27,261 nucleotides of DNA from an uncultured Synergistaceae bacterium (lineage in GTDB: Bacteria > Synergistota > Synergistia > Synergistales > Dethiosulfovibrionaceae), in NCBI GenBank assembly GCA_902489135.1, contig CABTYW010000023.1, positions 1-27,261 on the forward strand, given 5' to 3'. A program made the position numbers and the translations under genes. The notes under the pieces are model-generated. The model saw only the letters and a program-made list of their open reading frames with translations. It was not told the DNA's origin and searched no databases. This document shows, piece after piece, positions 1 through 7,806 of the stretch. Each line of letters begins with the position of its first letter. Positions within the stretch are counted from its first letter, which is position 1.

Positions 1-22
1 CAGACGTGTGCTCTTCCGATCT
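1..22 (+). other. Illumina adapter remnant at contig start
   Basis: These bases match the 3' end of the TruSeq read-2 adapter, ending in the familiar GCTCTTCCGATCT. They are not organismal DNA. The permease reading frame that follows stays open through them only by chance, so the true sequence starts at about position 23. Confidence 0.95.
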
Positions 23-24
23 GG

Positions 25-909
25 GACATTCCACTCTCCTCTGTTTTTAGATACCTCTCTCCCGCGCTGCCCGAAGCACAACGACGTCTTCCCGAAGCCA
101 TGGTGGTACGGTCGGTGCGCCTCCCGCGGCTGCTGTCGGCCATGGGCACCGGCGGTCTTCTCGCGGCGTCGGGGGCCGTCCTCCAAGGTCTGCTGGCCAA
201 TCCGCTGGCTGAACCTTACACGCTGGGCATCGCCTCCGGGGCGGCCTTCGGCGGCGCTTTGGGATTTTTTTTCGGAAGTTTTGCCGTGACGCCGCTGTCC
301 TTTGCGGGCGCCATGACGGCGCTTTTCGTCGTCAGCCTCATTGCCCGCCGCTACGGATGCAGCGGAAGCTACCTCGTTCTGGCGGGAATTATCACCAACG
401 CCGTCCTTTCGGCGGGCGTCACCTTCGTGAAAGCCATGGCCGACGACCGCCTCGGCGCCATTGTGCTGTGGCTCATGGGCAGCTTTTCGGGAGCTTCTCC
501 CTCTGCCGCGCTCTCGGTCTGGGGCGGCGCCGCAACGGTCCTGCTGCCCGCATGGATTCTCGGACGCCGGCTCGACGCCGTCTCCCTGGGCGACGGTCAG
601 GGGCAGCTGCTGGGCATCGACGAAGGAAAGCTGCGATTTCTCCTGATCTGTCTTTCCTCGGTAGGTGTGGCGCTGGCCGTGAGCAATTTCGGCATCATCG
701 GCTTCGTGGGCCTGGTGGCGCCTCACATGGTGCGCCAGATCATCGGCCCGTCCCATCGGCCTCTGCTGATTTTTTCATTTCTGACGGGAGCGTTGCTCCT
801 CGCTCTGGCCGACGGCGCGGCGCAGCGACTGGGCGAGCTGCCTGTGGGCGTTTTGACGGCTCTGCTGGGCGGCCCCTTTTTCTGCTGGATTTTGGTGAAA
901 AAAAGATGA
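25..909 (+). CDS. btuC: BtuC/FecCD-type ABC transporter permease, 5' partial
   Basis: Inner-membrane permease of an ABC importer for vitamin B12, cobinamide or another metal chelate. The frame is open from the adapter junction. The stretch around positions 109-135 gives the family motif VRLPRLLSAM, followed by SGAVLQGLLANPLAEP and later the GFVGLVAPHMVR coupling-loop motif that contacts the ATPase. Several hydrophobic segments are visible. The family is usually 320-350 residues; about 295 are here, so a few tens of N-terminal residues, including the first membrane segment, are missing. The first ATG in frame, at 100, is internal by comparison with the family and should not be taken as the start. 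The stop overlaps the start of the ATPase gene (ATGA). The adjacent cobalamin genes favour a corrinoid or cobalt-chelate substrate, but a siderophore cannot be excluded from sequence alone. Confidence 0.9.
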   Translation, partial: DIPLSSVFRYLSPALPEAQRRLPEAMVVRSVRLPRLLSAMGTGGLLAASGAVLQGLLANPLAEPYTLGIASGAAFGGALGFFFGSFAVTPLSFAGAMTALFVVSLIARRYGCSGSYLVLAGIITNAVLSAGVTFVKAMADDRLGAIVLWLMGSFSGASPSAALSVWGGAATVLLPAWILGRRLDAVSLGDGQGQLLGIDEGKLRFLLICLSSVGVALAVSNFGIIGFVGLVAPHMVRQIIGPSHRPLLIFSFLTGALLLALADGAAQRLGELPVGVLTALLGGPFFCWILVKKR

Positions 910-1682
910 CCTGCCCAAAAATTTCTCTTTCTTTCAGCAACCTTTCAGTGTCCTACGGCGACGCCGCGGCGCTGAAGGAACTTTCGGGCACCTTTCATCC
1001 CGGACGCGTCACGGCCCTCATCGGCCCCAACGGCAGCGGCAAAAGCACGCTCCTCAAGGCACTCGCCGGACTTTTGCCATATGACGGCTCGGCCCTGCTG
1101 GGAACTCGCGAACTGAAAAAGTTTCCGCGCAGGCAGTTGGGACGGCTGTTGGGCGTCACTGCTCAGCGGCTCAGCGCCAAGGCGGCCTTTACAGTCTTTG
1201 AGGTTATCGGCTTCGGTCGAATTCCCTACCGACCGCTGCTGGGACGCCTTTCCGGGGAGGACCGGGAACTGATTGCCACAGCCGCCGAGCTGCTGGACGT
1301 CACCGACTTGCTCGCCAGACCGGTGACTGAACTTTCGGGCGGCGAACTTCAGAGAGTTTTTCTCGCGGTGATCGCCGCGCAGGATCCGCCGGTGCTGCTT
1401 TTGGACGAACCCACGTCGGCCATGGATCCCCGTCAGGCGGCTCACGCCTTCCGGCTGATGCGAAAATGGGCAAAAGCGGGAAAAACCGTGGTTGCCGCCG
1501 TACATGACATCAATACGGCGCTGAGATGCGCCGACTGTTATTTTGCGCTCAAGGACGGAAGGTGCATCTCTTCGGGGGCGGTCAGCGCCATGAATTCATC
1601 GGTTTTGTACGCCCTTTACGATACGCCCTTTTCAGCTTACATTTCATCGGAAGGTGATCAAGCATGGCTTCCGCATTTTTAA
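906..1682 (+). CDS. btuD: BtuD/FecE-type ABC transporter ATP-binding protein
   Basis: Cytoplasmic ATPase that powers the BtuCDF-type importer. The 258-residue protein has all nucleotide-binding motifs: Walker A GPNGSGKST at residues 40-48, Q-loop glutamine near 87, signature LSGGELQ at 143-149, Walker B LLLDEP at 164-169 and the switch histidine at about 200 (AAVHD). The ATG at 906 is chosen because it overlaps the permease stop in an ATGA arrangement; a much longer upstream open frame has no homologous content. It overlaps the next gene by 19 nt, as expected for one transcription unit. Full length and intact. Substrate assignment rests on the cobalamin neighbours. Confidence 0.92.
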   Translation: MTCPKISLSFSNLSVSYGDAAALKELSGTFHPGRVTALIGPNGSGKSTLLKALAGLLPYDGSALLGTRELKKFPRRQLGRLLGVTAQRLSAKAAFTVFEVIGFGRIPYRPLLGRLSGEDRELIATAAELLDVTDLLARPVTELSGGELQRVFLAVIAAQDPPVLLLDEPTSAMDPRQAAHAFRLMRKWAKAGKTVVAAVHDINTALRCADCYFALKDGRCISSGAVSAMNSSVLYALYDTPFSAYISSEGDQAWLPHF

Positions 1683-2521
1683 AGAAAATTTTCGCCTCCT
1701 TTTTGGCGGCTGCGGTTCTGGCACTTCCGGCCTGCGCCTACGAGCGGATCATCTCGCTGTACGCCGGCCATACCGACAACATCATTGCCCTCAACGGCGC
1801 GTCGAAGATCGTCGGGACCTCGTCGAACTACGACCCTCAGCGGCTTCCGGGAATCCCCCGCTTTCCCATGAAAGCCGACGCCGAAGCCCTTCTCGCGCTC
1901 AAGCCCGACCTCGTTCTCATGCGCACCCTCGTCGAGAAAAAAAATCCCGAGCTGAGGGGAATTTTGGAGCGGGCCGGCGTGAAAACGCTGCTCATCGACC
2001 CTCCGTCATGGGAGGAATTTAAGGACTATTTGAAACAATTGGCGCCGCTCATCGACATTGCCCCCGAAGCGGCGATCAAACTCTTCGACGATACCTGCGA
2101 AGGCATTGGCACTGAAGCCGAAAGACGGCGCGGAACCCGTGCCCGTCCCTCGGTTTTCGTGGAGGCGACGTCAAAGGAACTGCACACCTGTTCCCCCCAT
2201 TCGTGGGCGGCGCATCTGATCGAGCTGGCAGGCGGAAAGAATGCCGCCGCGGACGCCCTCCCCATCCGCGCAGGAAGCGCCATTGCGCCGTGGGGACTGG
2301 AGCGCATTCTCAGGCTTCTGTCCGCCGGTCTCGACGTCTACCTCGTGGAGAACGGCCCCATGAACGCCACAACGCTGGAAGACCTGAAAAAACGTTTTTG
2401 GGCGCAGGCGCTGAGTTCCGCCAGGATCGGCGTTGTCCCGGAATATGAGTTGGCTCGTCCTTCGCTGCTGGGATTGCGCGAGGGCGGCATGAAACTCATT
2501 GAGCTTTTCTACGGAGAGTGA
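1664..2521 (+). CDS. btuF: BtuF-like ABC transporter substrate-binding protein
   Basis: Exported binding protein that hands a corrinoid or related metal chelate to the BtuCD-like permease. The 285 residues start with a signal peptide (about 1-25: KK, a hydrophobic core, then a cut near ACA/YE). A cysteine in that region could instead act as a lipoprotein site, although the preceding LPA is a poor lipobox. The mature part has the helical-backbone periplasmic-binding fold signature: ERIISLYAGHTDNIIALN near the start, KPDLVLM near 85-91, and the second-lobe motif SWAAHLIELAGGKN at about 180-193. A GGAAGG-like ribosome site precedes the ATG inside the end of the ATPase gene. Intact; ligand not proven. 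Confidence 0.88.
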   Translation: MASAFLKKIFASFLAAAVLALPACAYERIISLYAGHTDNIIALNGASKIVGTSSNYDPQRLPGIPRFPMKADAEALLALKPDLVLMRTLVEKKNPELRGILERAGVKTLLIDPPSWEEFKDYLKQLAPLIDIAPEAAIKLFDDTCEGIGTEAERRRGTRARPSVFVEATSKELHTCSPHSWAAHLIELAGGKNAAADALPIRAGSAIAPWGLERILRLLSAGLDVYLVENGPMNATTLEDLKKRFWAQALSSARIGVVPEYELARPSLLGLREGGMKLIELFYGE

Positions 2522-2527
2522 TCTTTT

Positions 2528-3217
2528 TTGAAATTCATCATCGCAGGCGTAGGCCCCGGAGATCCCGACCTCGTGACTGTGGGCGCCCTCAAAGCCCTGA
2601 AAGACGCCGACCTCGTGCTCGTTCCCCGCTCCCATGCCGAACGCGCCTCAGTGGCCGGAGAGATTTTGAAAGCCCATCTTCCCGATCTGAAAACCGTCCC
2701 TCTGGTTTTTCCCATGACCGAAAGCGCTCAACAGCGGGACTCGCAGCTGCTCCATGAGCTGAAAGCTCTGAGACCCCGCTGGCAGAACGCCCTCAATGTG
2801 GTTCTGCCGGTCATCGGCGACTCCACGCTCTATGCCACGGGTTTTTACCTGTACGGGCTGTGGAAAAAGATGGAACCCCGTCTGGAACTCCGACTGATCC
2901 CCGGCATTTCCGCTCACAACTTTGCCGCTTCGCGCGTCGGTGCCTTTCTCGCCATGGGAGAGCAGATTTTCGCCGTCATCCCCGGCACGGCGGACAGGGA
3001 CCGCATCGTCGCGGCGCTGAAATCGACCGATTCCGCCGCTCTGTACAAGCCCAGCGCCCTGCGCGGCGCGCTGAAAGAGACCGTGGAAGCGGCCGGAGCC
3101 TGGAAGAAGATGCTCCGCATTGACCGCGCCGGTCTGCCCGACGAAAAAATTTTTGAAGGCCCGGCGGCTCTTGAGCCGGCGAAAGAGTACCTCTCCATCC
3201 TTCTGCTGTGGAAATAA
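2528..3217 (+). CDS. cbiL: Cobalt-precorrin-2 C20-methyltransferase
   Basis: Transfers a methyl group from S-adenosylmethionine to C20 of cobalt-factor II/precorrin-2, the first ring methylation after cobalt insertion in the anaerobic route. The 229-residue protein is a typical tetrapyrrole methylase: N-terminal GVGPGDPDLVTVGAL binding loop, GDSTLYATGFYL in the middle (GDS-x-x-Y pattern of the CbiL/CobI group) and the PGISAHNFAA loop near 125-135. The start is a TTG at 2528, with GGAGAG about 11 nt upstream at the end of btuF; no better start exists, because the GVGPGDP motif follows within a few residues. It overlaps the next gene by 10 nt. Confidence 0.92.
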   Translation: MKFIIAGVGPGDPDLVTVGALKALKDADLVLVPRSHAERASVAGEILKAHLPDLKTVPLVFPMTESAQQRDSQLLHELKALRPRWQNALNVVLPVIGDSTLYATGFYLYGLWKKMEPRLELRLIPGISAHNFAASRVGAFLAMGEQIFAVIPGTADRDRIVAALKSTDSAALYKPSALRGALKETVEAAGAWKKMLRIDRAGLPDEKIFEGPAALEPAKEYLSILLLWK

Positions 3218-4116
3218 ACTGGTCTCAGCTCCTCCGCGGCGGCGCGGCGTTGACGGCGGATATCTTCATCGGCTTCGTCGTCGGAGTTGCCATCATCTCC
3301 ACCGGCCTCGCCGACCGTTTGATGCGTCGAGCCCTTCCTCACCTGCGCCGCTGGGGCATCGGCGCCACACTGGGTTCGGCTCTGGCCGTCAGCCTGGGCT
3401 CGGCCAAGGCCGGAGCGGCCATTATCGCGTCGGCGCTGGAAAGCCGAAGGATTTCGTCGCGCACCGCCCTCTGGGGAACGCTGGCGCTGGCTTTCCCCGC
3501 CTACCTTCGCCGCTGGACCGCCACGCTGGTTATGGCATGCAGTCTGGCCGGAACCACGGGCGCTCTTTTCGCCTGCATTTTGCTGCTGCGCTCGGCTCTG
3601 AAATTTGCACTTTCTCTGTACATGCTGCGCCGAAACGGGCAGGAAGATCTCCCCTTTGAAGAGGGCACCCAAGGAGCCGTGCAAAAAGACTCGGCGGCGA
3701 AATTCGCCCGGCGGCTGCTGAAAACGTTGCCTCTCGCCTGGCTGTTTTACGCGATGGCCTTTCTTCTGGTGCCTGCCGCCGAAAACTGGCTGCAAAGCTG
3801 GCTGAAGGGAAGCTCCTTTTTTCCGCTGCCGGCGCTGGCCGTGGCCGCCGCGTCCTTCGCTCACGTTTCCGCCGCTCTGGCTCTGGCGGGCGGCAGCCTT
3901 GCCGCCGGGGAACTGACGGCTGCACAGGCGCTCTTCGCCCTGATCTTCGGCAACAGCCTGAGCGTTGTCACGCGGCTGGTGCGCACCAACTCGGGCTATT
4001 ATTTCGGCCTTTTCCCCGGAGCGGCGGCCCGTTCCATGCTGACGTGGAACATTGCCGTCTCTGCGGCTTCGGCGCTGCTGACGCTGGCGTTGGCGACGCT
4101 TCCGCTCTGTCTTTAG
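3208..4116 (+). CDS. Multi-pass membrane protein, nucleoside-recognition (GATE)-like
   Basis: A 302-residue integral membrane protein with about eight hydrophobic segments. It starts at a GTG that overlaps the cbiL stop by 10 nt, with no clear ribosome site, so it is probably made by translational coupling. Two halves each carry a glycine/serine-rich loop: SLGSAKAGAAIIAS near 65-80 and FGNSLSVVTRLVRTNSGYYFGL near 250-270. This resembles the duplicated gate domains of nucleoside-recognition/spore-maturation-like proteins, but I cannot place it firmly. Its position inside the cobalamin operon, between cbiL and cbiC, suggests transport of cobalt, a precursor or a corrinoid, or a membrane scaffold role; that is inference only. 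Intact, with composition like its neighbours. Confidence 0.7.
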   Translation: MEINWSQLLRGGAALTADIFIGFVVGVAIISTGLADRLMRRALPHLRRWGIGATLGSALAVSLGSAKAGAAIIASALESRRISSRTALWGTLALAFPAYLRRWTATLVMACSLAGTTGALFACILLLRSALKFALSLYMLRRNGQEDLPFEEGTQGAVQKDSAAKFARRLLKTLPLAWLFYAMAFLLVPAAENWLQSWLKGSSFFPLPALAVAAASFAHVSAALALAGGSLAAGELTAAQALFALIFGNSLSVVTRLVRTNSGYYFGLFPGAAARSMLTWNIAVSAASALLTLALATLPLCL

Positions 4117-4140
4117 AACTCTATACACGAGGTGATTTGC

Positions 4141-4755
4141 ATGAAACCGGAGGAAATCGAACAGGCAAGCATGAAGACCATCGCCGCCGAAATGGCGCCG
4201 TGGCGGGGAGCGGAAGAAGAACTTCCCGTGGTCATGAGGGTCATTCACGCCACCGCCGACTTTGATTTTCAGAAGACACTGCGTTTTTCGCCCGATGCCG
4301 TCAGCGTCGCCCGCGCGGCGCTGAAGCGCGGAGCGACCATTGTGACGGATACCATGATGGCCGCCGCCGGAATCAGCAAAAAGGCCTGCGGCGCTCTGGG
4401 CGTGACCGTCACGTGCCGCATGTCGGAGCCTTCCGTTGCCGAAGAAGCCTGTCGACGCGGCGTCACCCGCGCCGCGGTCACCATGGAACGGGCGGCCCAG
4501 CAAACGCCGGAAGCCATTTACGTCATCGGCAATGCTCCGACGGCGCTGCTGCGCCTCTGCCAATTGATCGACGAAAAAAAAGCCGCCCCCGCGCTGGTGG
4601 TAGGCGTGCCTGTCGGCTTTGTCAACGTCGTCGAATCAAAAGAACGGCTGGCGCGCACCGCCGTTCCGTCCGTGATCGCCATGGGACGCAAGGGCGGATC
4701 CACCGTGGCGTCGGCCATTGTGAACGCCCTTCTCTATGGCATTGTCCGCCCCTGA
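4141..4755 (+). CDS. cbiC: Cobalt-precorrin-8 methylmutase
   Basis: Moves the methyl group from C11 to C12 of cobalt-precorrin-8, giving cobyrinic acid, the last ring-forming step. The 204-residue protein has the catalytic histidine in VIHATADFDF (His36), the TDTMMAAAGI segment and the C-terminal GRKGGSTVASAIVNAL motif. ATG at 4141 is preferred over the upstream GTG at 4132 because GAGGTGAT lies about 5-7 nt before it. It is separated from the membrane-protein gene by 24 nt, one of the few real gaps in the operon, and overlaps cbiD by 20 nt. Confidence 0.93.
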   Translation: MKPEEIEQASMKTIAAEMAPWRGAEEELPVVMRVIHATADFDFQKTLRFSPDAVSVARAALKRGATIVTDTMMAAAGISKKACGALGVTVTCRMSEPSVAEEACRRGVTRAAVTMERAAQQTPEAIYVIGNAPTALLRLCQLIDEKKAAPALVVGVPVGFVNVVESKERLARTAVPSVIAMGRKGGSTVASAIVNALLYGIVRP

Positions 4756-5836
4756 CGCTCTGCGCGAGGGCTTTACCACCGGCAGCTGTGCCGCCGCGGC
4801 CGCTCAGGCTTCGGCCATTCGACAGCTGGAAGGCCGAACTCCGCGCCAGGTGGAAATCGCCACGCCGTCGGGCAAATCGCTGAAACTGCATATCGTCGAG
4901 CTGTCCTATCCCATCTGCGGCGTGGTGAAAGACGCCGGAGACGACCCTGACGTCACCAACGGCATGACCGTGACCGCCTCGGTGGAAATCCGGTCCGACG
5001 ACGGCGCCATTGAGTACGCCGCGGGACCGGGAGTGGGCACGGTGACCCGCGGCGGACTCAAGGTTCCCGTGGGCGAACCCGCCGTCAATCCCGTGCCTCG
5101 GCAGATGATTGAAAAAGCCCTGCGCCGCGTCATCGGCGCGCGCGGCGCGAAAGTGACTCTTTCCATCCCCGGCGGCGAAGAAAAAGCCCGCCGTACCTTC
5201 AACCCCCGACTGGGCATCGTCGGCGGCCTGTCGGTACTGGGCACCACGGGCATCGTCAAGCCCTACAACATCGAATCGGTCTACCAGTCCTTCACGTTGG
5301 AGCTGAACACCTTTGCCGTCACCGGCGCCCAAATTATCGGCCTCACCTTCGGGAACACCGGCGAAAAGGCTATGCGTCAGGCATGGGGACTGACGGGACG
5401 CTGCATCATGCAGACAGGCAACTATATCGGCTACGTGCTTGACGAAGCTCTCAGGCTGAAATTCAGGCGCGTCCTGCTCTGCGGCCATCCCGGCAAATTG
5501 CTGAAAGTGGCCGCGGGAACCTTCGACACCTACAACCGGACCGGCGACGGCCGGCGCGAGGCGCTCTGCACTCAGGCCGCTCTGGCGGGATGCTCCGTGG
5601 AACTGATCCGTGAGCTCTACGAAAGTTCCACCACCGAGGCCGCCATGGAAATCATGAAAAAGGAACGCCTCGATTTTCTCTGGACGCGGCTGGCTGAGGT
5701 CACGGCACAACGCTGCCGCAACCGGATGTTTGAAGACCTTGCCGTTGAAGCGGCATTTATCGACAACGAAGGCGGCCTGCTGGGAACCAGCTCAGGCGCC
5801 GCCGCCTTTGCGGAGGAACTGCGCCATGGGACATAA
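4736..5836 (+). CDS. cbiD: Cobalt-precorrin-5B C1-methyltransferase
   Basis: S-adenosylmethionine-dependent methylation of C1 of cobalt-precorrin-5B, a hallmark of the anaerobic pathway. The 366-residue protein shows the family's N-terminal REGFTTGSCAAAAAQA motif, GVVKDAGDDPDVTNG near 60-75, FNPRLGIVGGLSVLGTTGIV in the middle and the GHPGKLLKVAAG motif near 250. Length is normal. The ATG at 4736 lies inside the end of cbiC, and the stop overlaps cbiE-cbiT by 11 nt. Intact. Confidence 0.95.
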   Translation: MALSAPDALREGFTTGSCAAAAAQASAIRQLEGRTPRQVEIATPSGKSLKLHIVELSYPICGVVKDAGDDPDVTNGMTVTASVEIRSDDGAIEYAAGPGVGTVTRGGLKVPVGEPAVNPVPRQMIEKALRRVIGARGAKVTLSIPGGEEKARRTFNPRLGIVGGLSVLGTTGIVKPYNIESVYQSFTLELNTFAVTGAQIIGLTFGNTGEKAMRQAWGLTGRCIMQTGNYIGYVLDEALRLKFRRVLLCGHPGKLLKVAAGTFDTYNRTGDGRREALCTQAALAGCSVELIRELYESSTTEAAMEIMKKERLDFLWTRLAEVTAQRCRNRMFEDLAVEAAFIDNEGGLLGTSSGAAAFAEELRHGT

Positions 5837-7049
5837 ACTGTACGTCATCGGAGCCGGCCCGGGAAGCGCCGGACAGCTGACTCAGGACGGCCGTGCGGCC
5901 ATAGCCGGGGCGGGGCTTGTCATCGCCGCGCGGCGCCACAAAGAGCTGGCCGCGGGGCGTCCCGTCGTCGAACTGGGAAACTTTGAGGAGGCTTTCCGCC
6001 GCATTGAGGAAACGCTACCCTTTCAATCGGTGGCGGTGGTTCTGTCGGGCGACACGGGAATTTACAGTCTGTTGCCGCTGCTGGTGCGGCGTTTTCCCGA
6101 CGAAGATCTGACGGTGCTTCCGGGGATCAGCTCCGTTCAGACGTTGTGCGCGCTGCTGAAAACCACCTGGAACGACGCCGTCATTCTGTCGGGACACGGC
6201 AGAGACCTCAGTGACGCAAAAATTCTCGACGCGGCAGACCGAAACTCCAAGACGCTTTTTTTCTGCGGGCCTCGGTGGAATCCATCCCGTCTCTGCCGGC
6301 TCCTGGCCGACAACGACATGGATTTTCTGTGCCTTGCCGTGGGCGAGCGGCTCAGCTACGAAGACCAGAAACTCACGTTGGGACGTCCGTCGGAGCTGGC
6401 ACAAAAAAGCTACGATGACCTGTCTCTGGTGATGATCCAAAACCCGGCGCCTTGGGTCAAGCCCGTGCGGCGTCCTCTTGACGACCAATTCATTCGGGGC
6501 GCCGCGCCCATGACCCGACAGGTGGTACGATCGGCAATTCTCGATGAGCTGCGCCTTGAAAAGAATTCCGTGCTGTGGGATCTGGGCGCCGGCACCGGTT
6601 CCGTTTCCGTGGCCGCCGCGCTGATCTGCAGTGACGGGCTGGTCTGTGCCGTGGAAAAAAATCCTGAAGCGGCGGAACTGATCGAACGCAACGCCAAAAA
6701 ATTTCACCGGCACAATCTTAAAGTCTTCTGCGGCGACAACTTGAACGTTCTGCCGTCGCTGCCCCGTCCCACCCACGTTTTTGTGGGCGGCAGCGGCCCC
6801 GAACTGCCGCAGCTGCTCAACGCCCTGGCGGCACTGGGCGAAAAGATCCGCGTCGTCGTCTCGGCCGTCTCACTGAAAACACTGGCGGCCGCCGCAGATA
6901 TTCTTTCGGGGCCGCAGTTCACCGATTTCGACGCGGTGCAGACGGCAGTCAGCCGCACCAAGCCCATCGGCGGTACGCTGATTATGGCGGCTCAAAACTC
7001 CGTCACTATTTTTACGGGCCTTACGGCCACCGGGAAAGAAGGCTGCTGA
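5826..7049 (+). CDS. cbiET: Fused cobalt-precorrin-7 C5-methyltransferase / C15-methyltransferase (decarboxylating)
   Basis: One 407-residue polypeptide carries two enzymes. Residues 1 to about 205 are CbiE, a tetrapyrrole methylase (VIGAGPGSAGQLT, LSGDTGIYSLLP, LPGISSVQ), which methylates C5. Residues about 215-407 are CbiT, a Rossmann-type methyltransferase with SAM motif LWDLGAGTGSVSV near 250-262, which methylates C15 and removes the C12 acetate carboxyl. The same fusion is known as CobL in the aerobic route, while Salmonella keeps the two separate. The ATG at 5826 is chosen because GGAGGAACT lies just upstream and the GAGPGS motif follows directly; a longer upstream frame belongs to cbiD's shadow. 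The stop is one base from cbiF. Confidence 0.94.
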   Translation: MGHKLYVIGAGPGSAGQLTQDGRAAIAGAGLVIAARRHKELAAGRPVVELGNFEEAFRRIEETLPFQSVAVVLSGDTGIYSLLPLLVRRFPDEDLTVLPGISSVQTLCALLKTTWNDAVILSGHGRDLSDAKILDAADRNSKTLFFCGPRWNPSRLCRLLADNDMDFLCLAVGERLSYEDQKLTLGRPSELAQKSYDDLSLVMIQNPAPWVKPVRRPLDDQFIRGAAPMTRQVVRSAILDELRLEKNSVLWDLGAGTGSVSVAAALICSDGLVCAVEKNPEAAELIERNAKKFHRHNLKVFCGDNLNVLPSLPRPTHVFVGGSGPELPQLLNALAALGEKIRVVVSAVSLKTLAAAADILSGPQFTDFDAVQTAVSRTKPIGGTLIMAAQNSVTIFTGLTATGKEGC

Positions 7050-7050
7050 C

Positions 7051-7806
7051 ATGATTCATTTTGTTGGAGCGGGACCGGGAGCCCCCGACCTCATCACGCT
7101 GCGCGGGGCAAAACTGATCTCGCGGGCGGGCATGATCATCTACGCGGGCTCGCTGGTCAACGCCGAACTGCTCAAGGGGGCGCCCCAAAATTGCGAGATC
7201 TACAACAGCGCTTCCATGACGCTGGACGACGTGATAGAAAAGATGGTCTCGGCGCAAAAGCGCGGCCTCGACGTGGTGCGCCTTCACACCGGAGACCCCT
7301 CGATTTACGGAGCCGTCCGTGAGCAGATGGACCGTCTGAAAGCTCTGCGCATCGAATACGACGTGACGCCCGGCGTGAGCTCGTTCTGCGCCGCCGCTGC
7401 CGCTCTTGAGGCGGAATACACGCTGCCCGACGTCAGTCAAACCCTGATCATCACGCGCATGGAAGGACGTACGCCCGTGCCTCCCCGGGAAAAATTGGAA
7501 CTTCTGGCGGCTCACGAGGCGTCCATGGCGCTCTTTCTGTCGTCGGGACTTATGGAGCCCGCCTGCGACGCTCTGCTTCGGGGCGGCTTCAAAGCGGAAA
7601 CTCCCGCCGCCGTGGTGTATAAAGCCTCGTGGCCGGAGCAGAAAATTTTGCGGGGAACTTTGGCGGACATCGCCCGGCAGGCCGAGACGGAAGGCATTCG
7701 CAGCACCGCCCTGATCCTCGTGGGAAATTTTCTGGGCAAGTGCTACAGTCTCTCAAAGCTCTATGACGGAGCTTTCAGCCACGGCTTCCGCAAGGCGTCC
7801 AAATGA
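7051..7806 (+). CDS. cbiF: Cobalt-precorrin-4 C11-methyltransferase
   Basis: Methylates C11 of cobalt-precorrin-4 using S-adenosylmethionine. The 251-residue protein begins MIHFVGAGPGAPDLITLRG and has the CbiF/CobM markers YAGSLVN, RLHTGDPSIYGA and TPGVSSFCAAAA, plus SRTALILVG-like IRSTALILVG near the end. ATG follows the cbiE-cbiT stop directly. The gene overlaps cbiG by 4 nt (ATGA). CbiF and CbiG act one after the other, so the tight coupling makes functional sense. Intact. Confidence 0.94.
   Translation: MIHFVGAGPGAPDLITLRGAKLISRAGMIIYAGSLVNAELLKGAPQNCEIYNSASMTLDDVIEKMVSAQKRGLDVVRLHTGDPSIYGAVREQMDRLKALRIEYDVTPGVSSFCAAAAALEAEYTLPDVSQTLIITRMEGRTPVPPREKLELLAAHEASMALFLSSGLMEPACDALLRGGFKAETPAAVVYKASWPEQKILRGTLADIARQAETEGIRSTALILVGNFLGKCYSLSKLYDGAFSHGFRKASK

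Noticed and set aside
2914..4563. 549-codon - strand frame opposite cbiL, the membrane protein and cbiC
   Set aside because: Arg/Gly/Gln-rich shadow spanning three recognised genes on the other strand, with no family motif.
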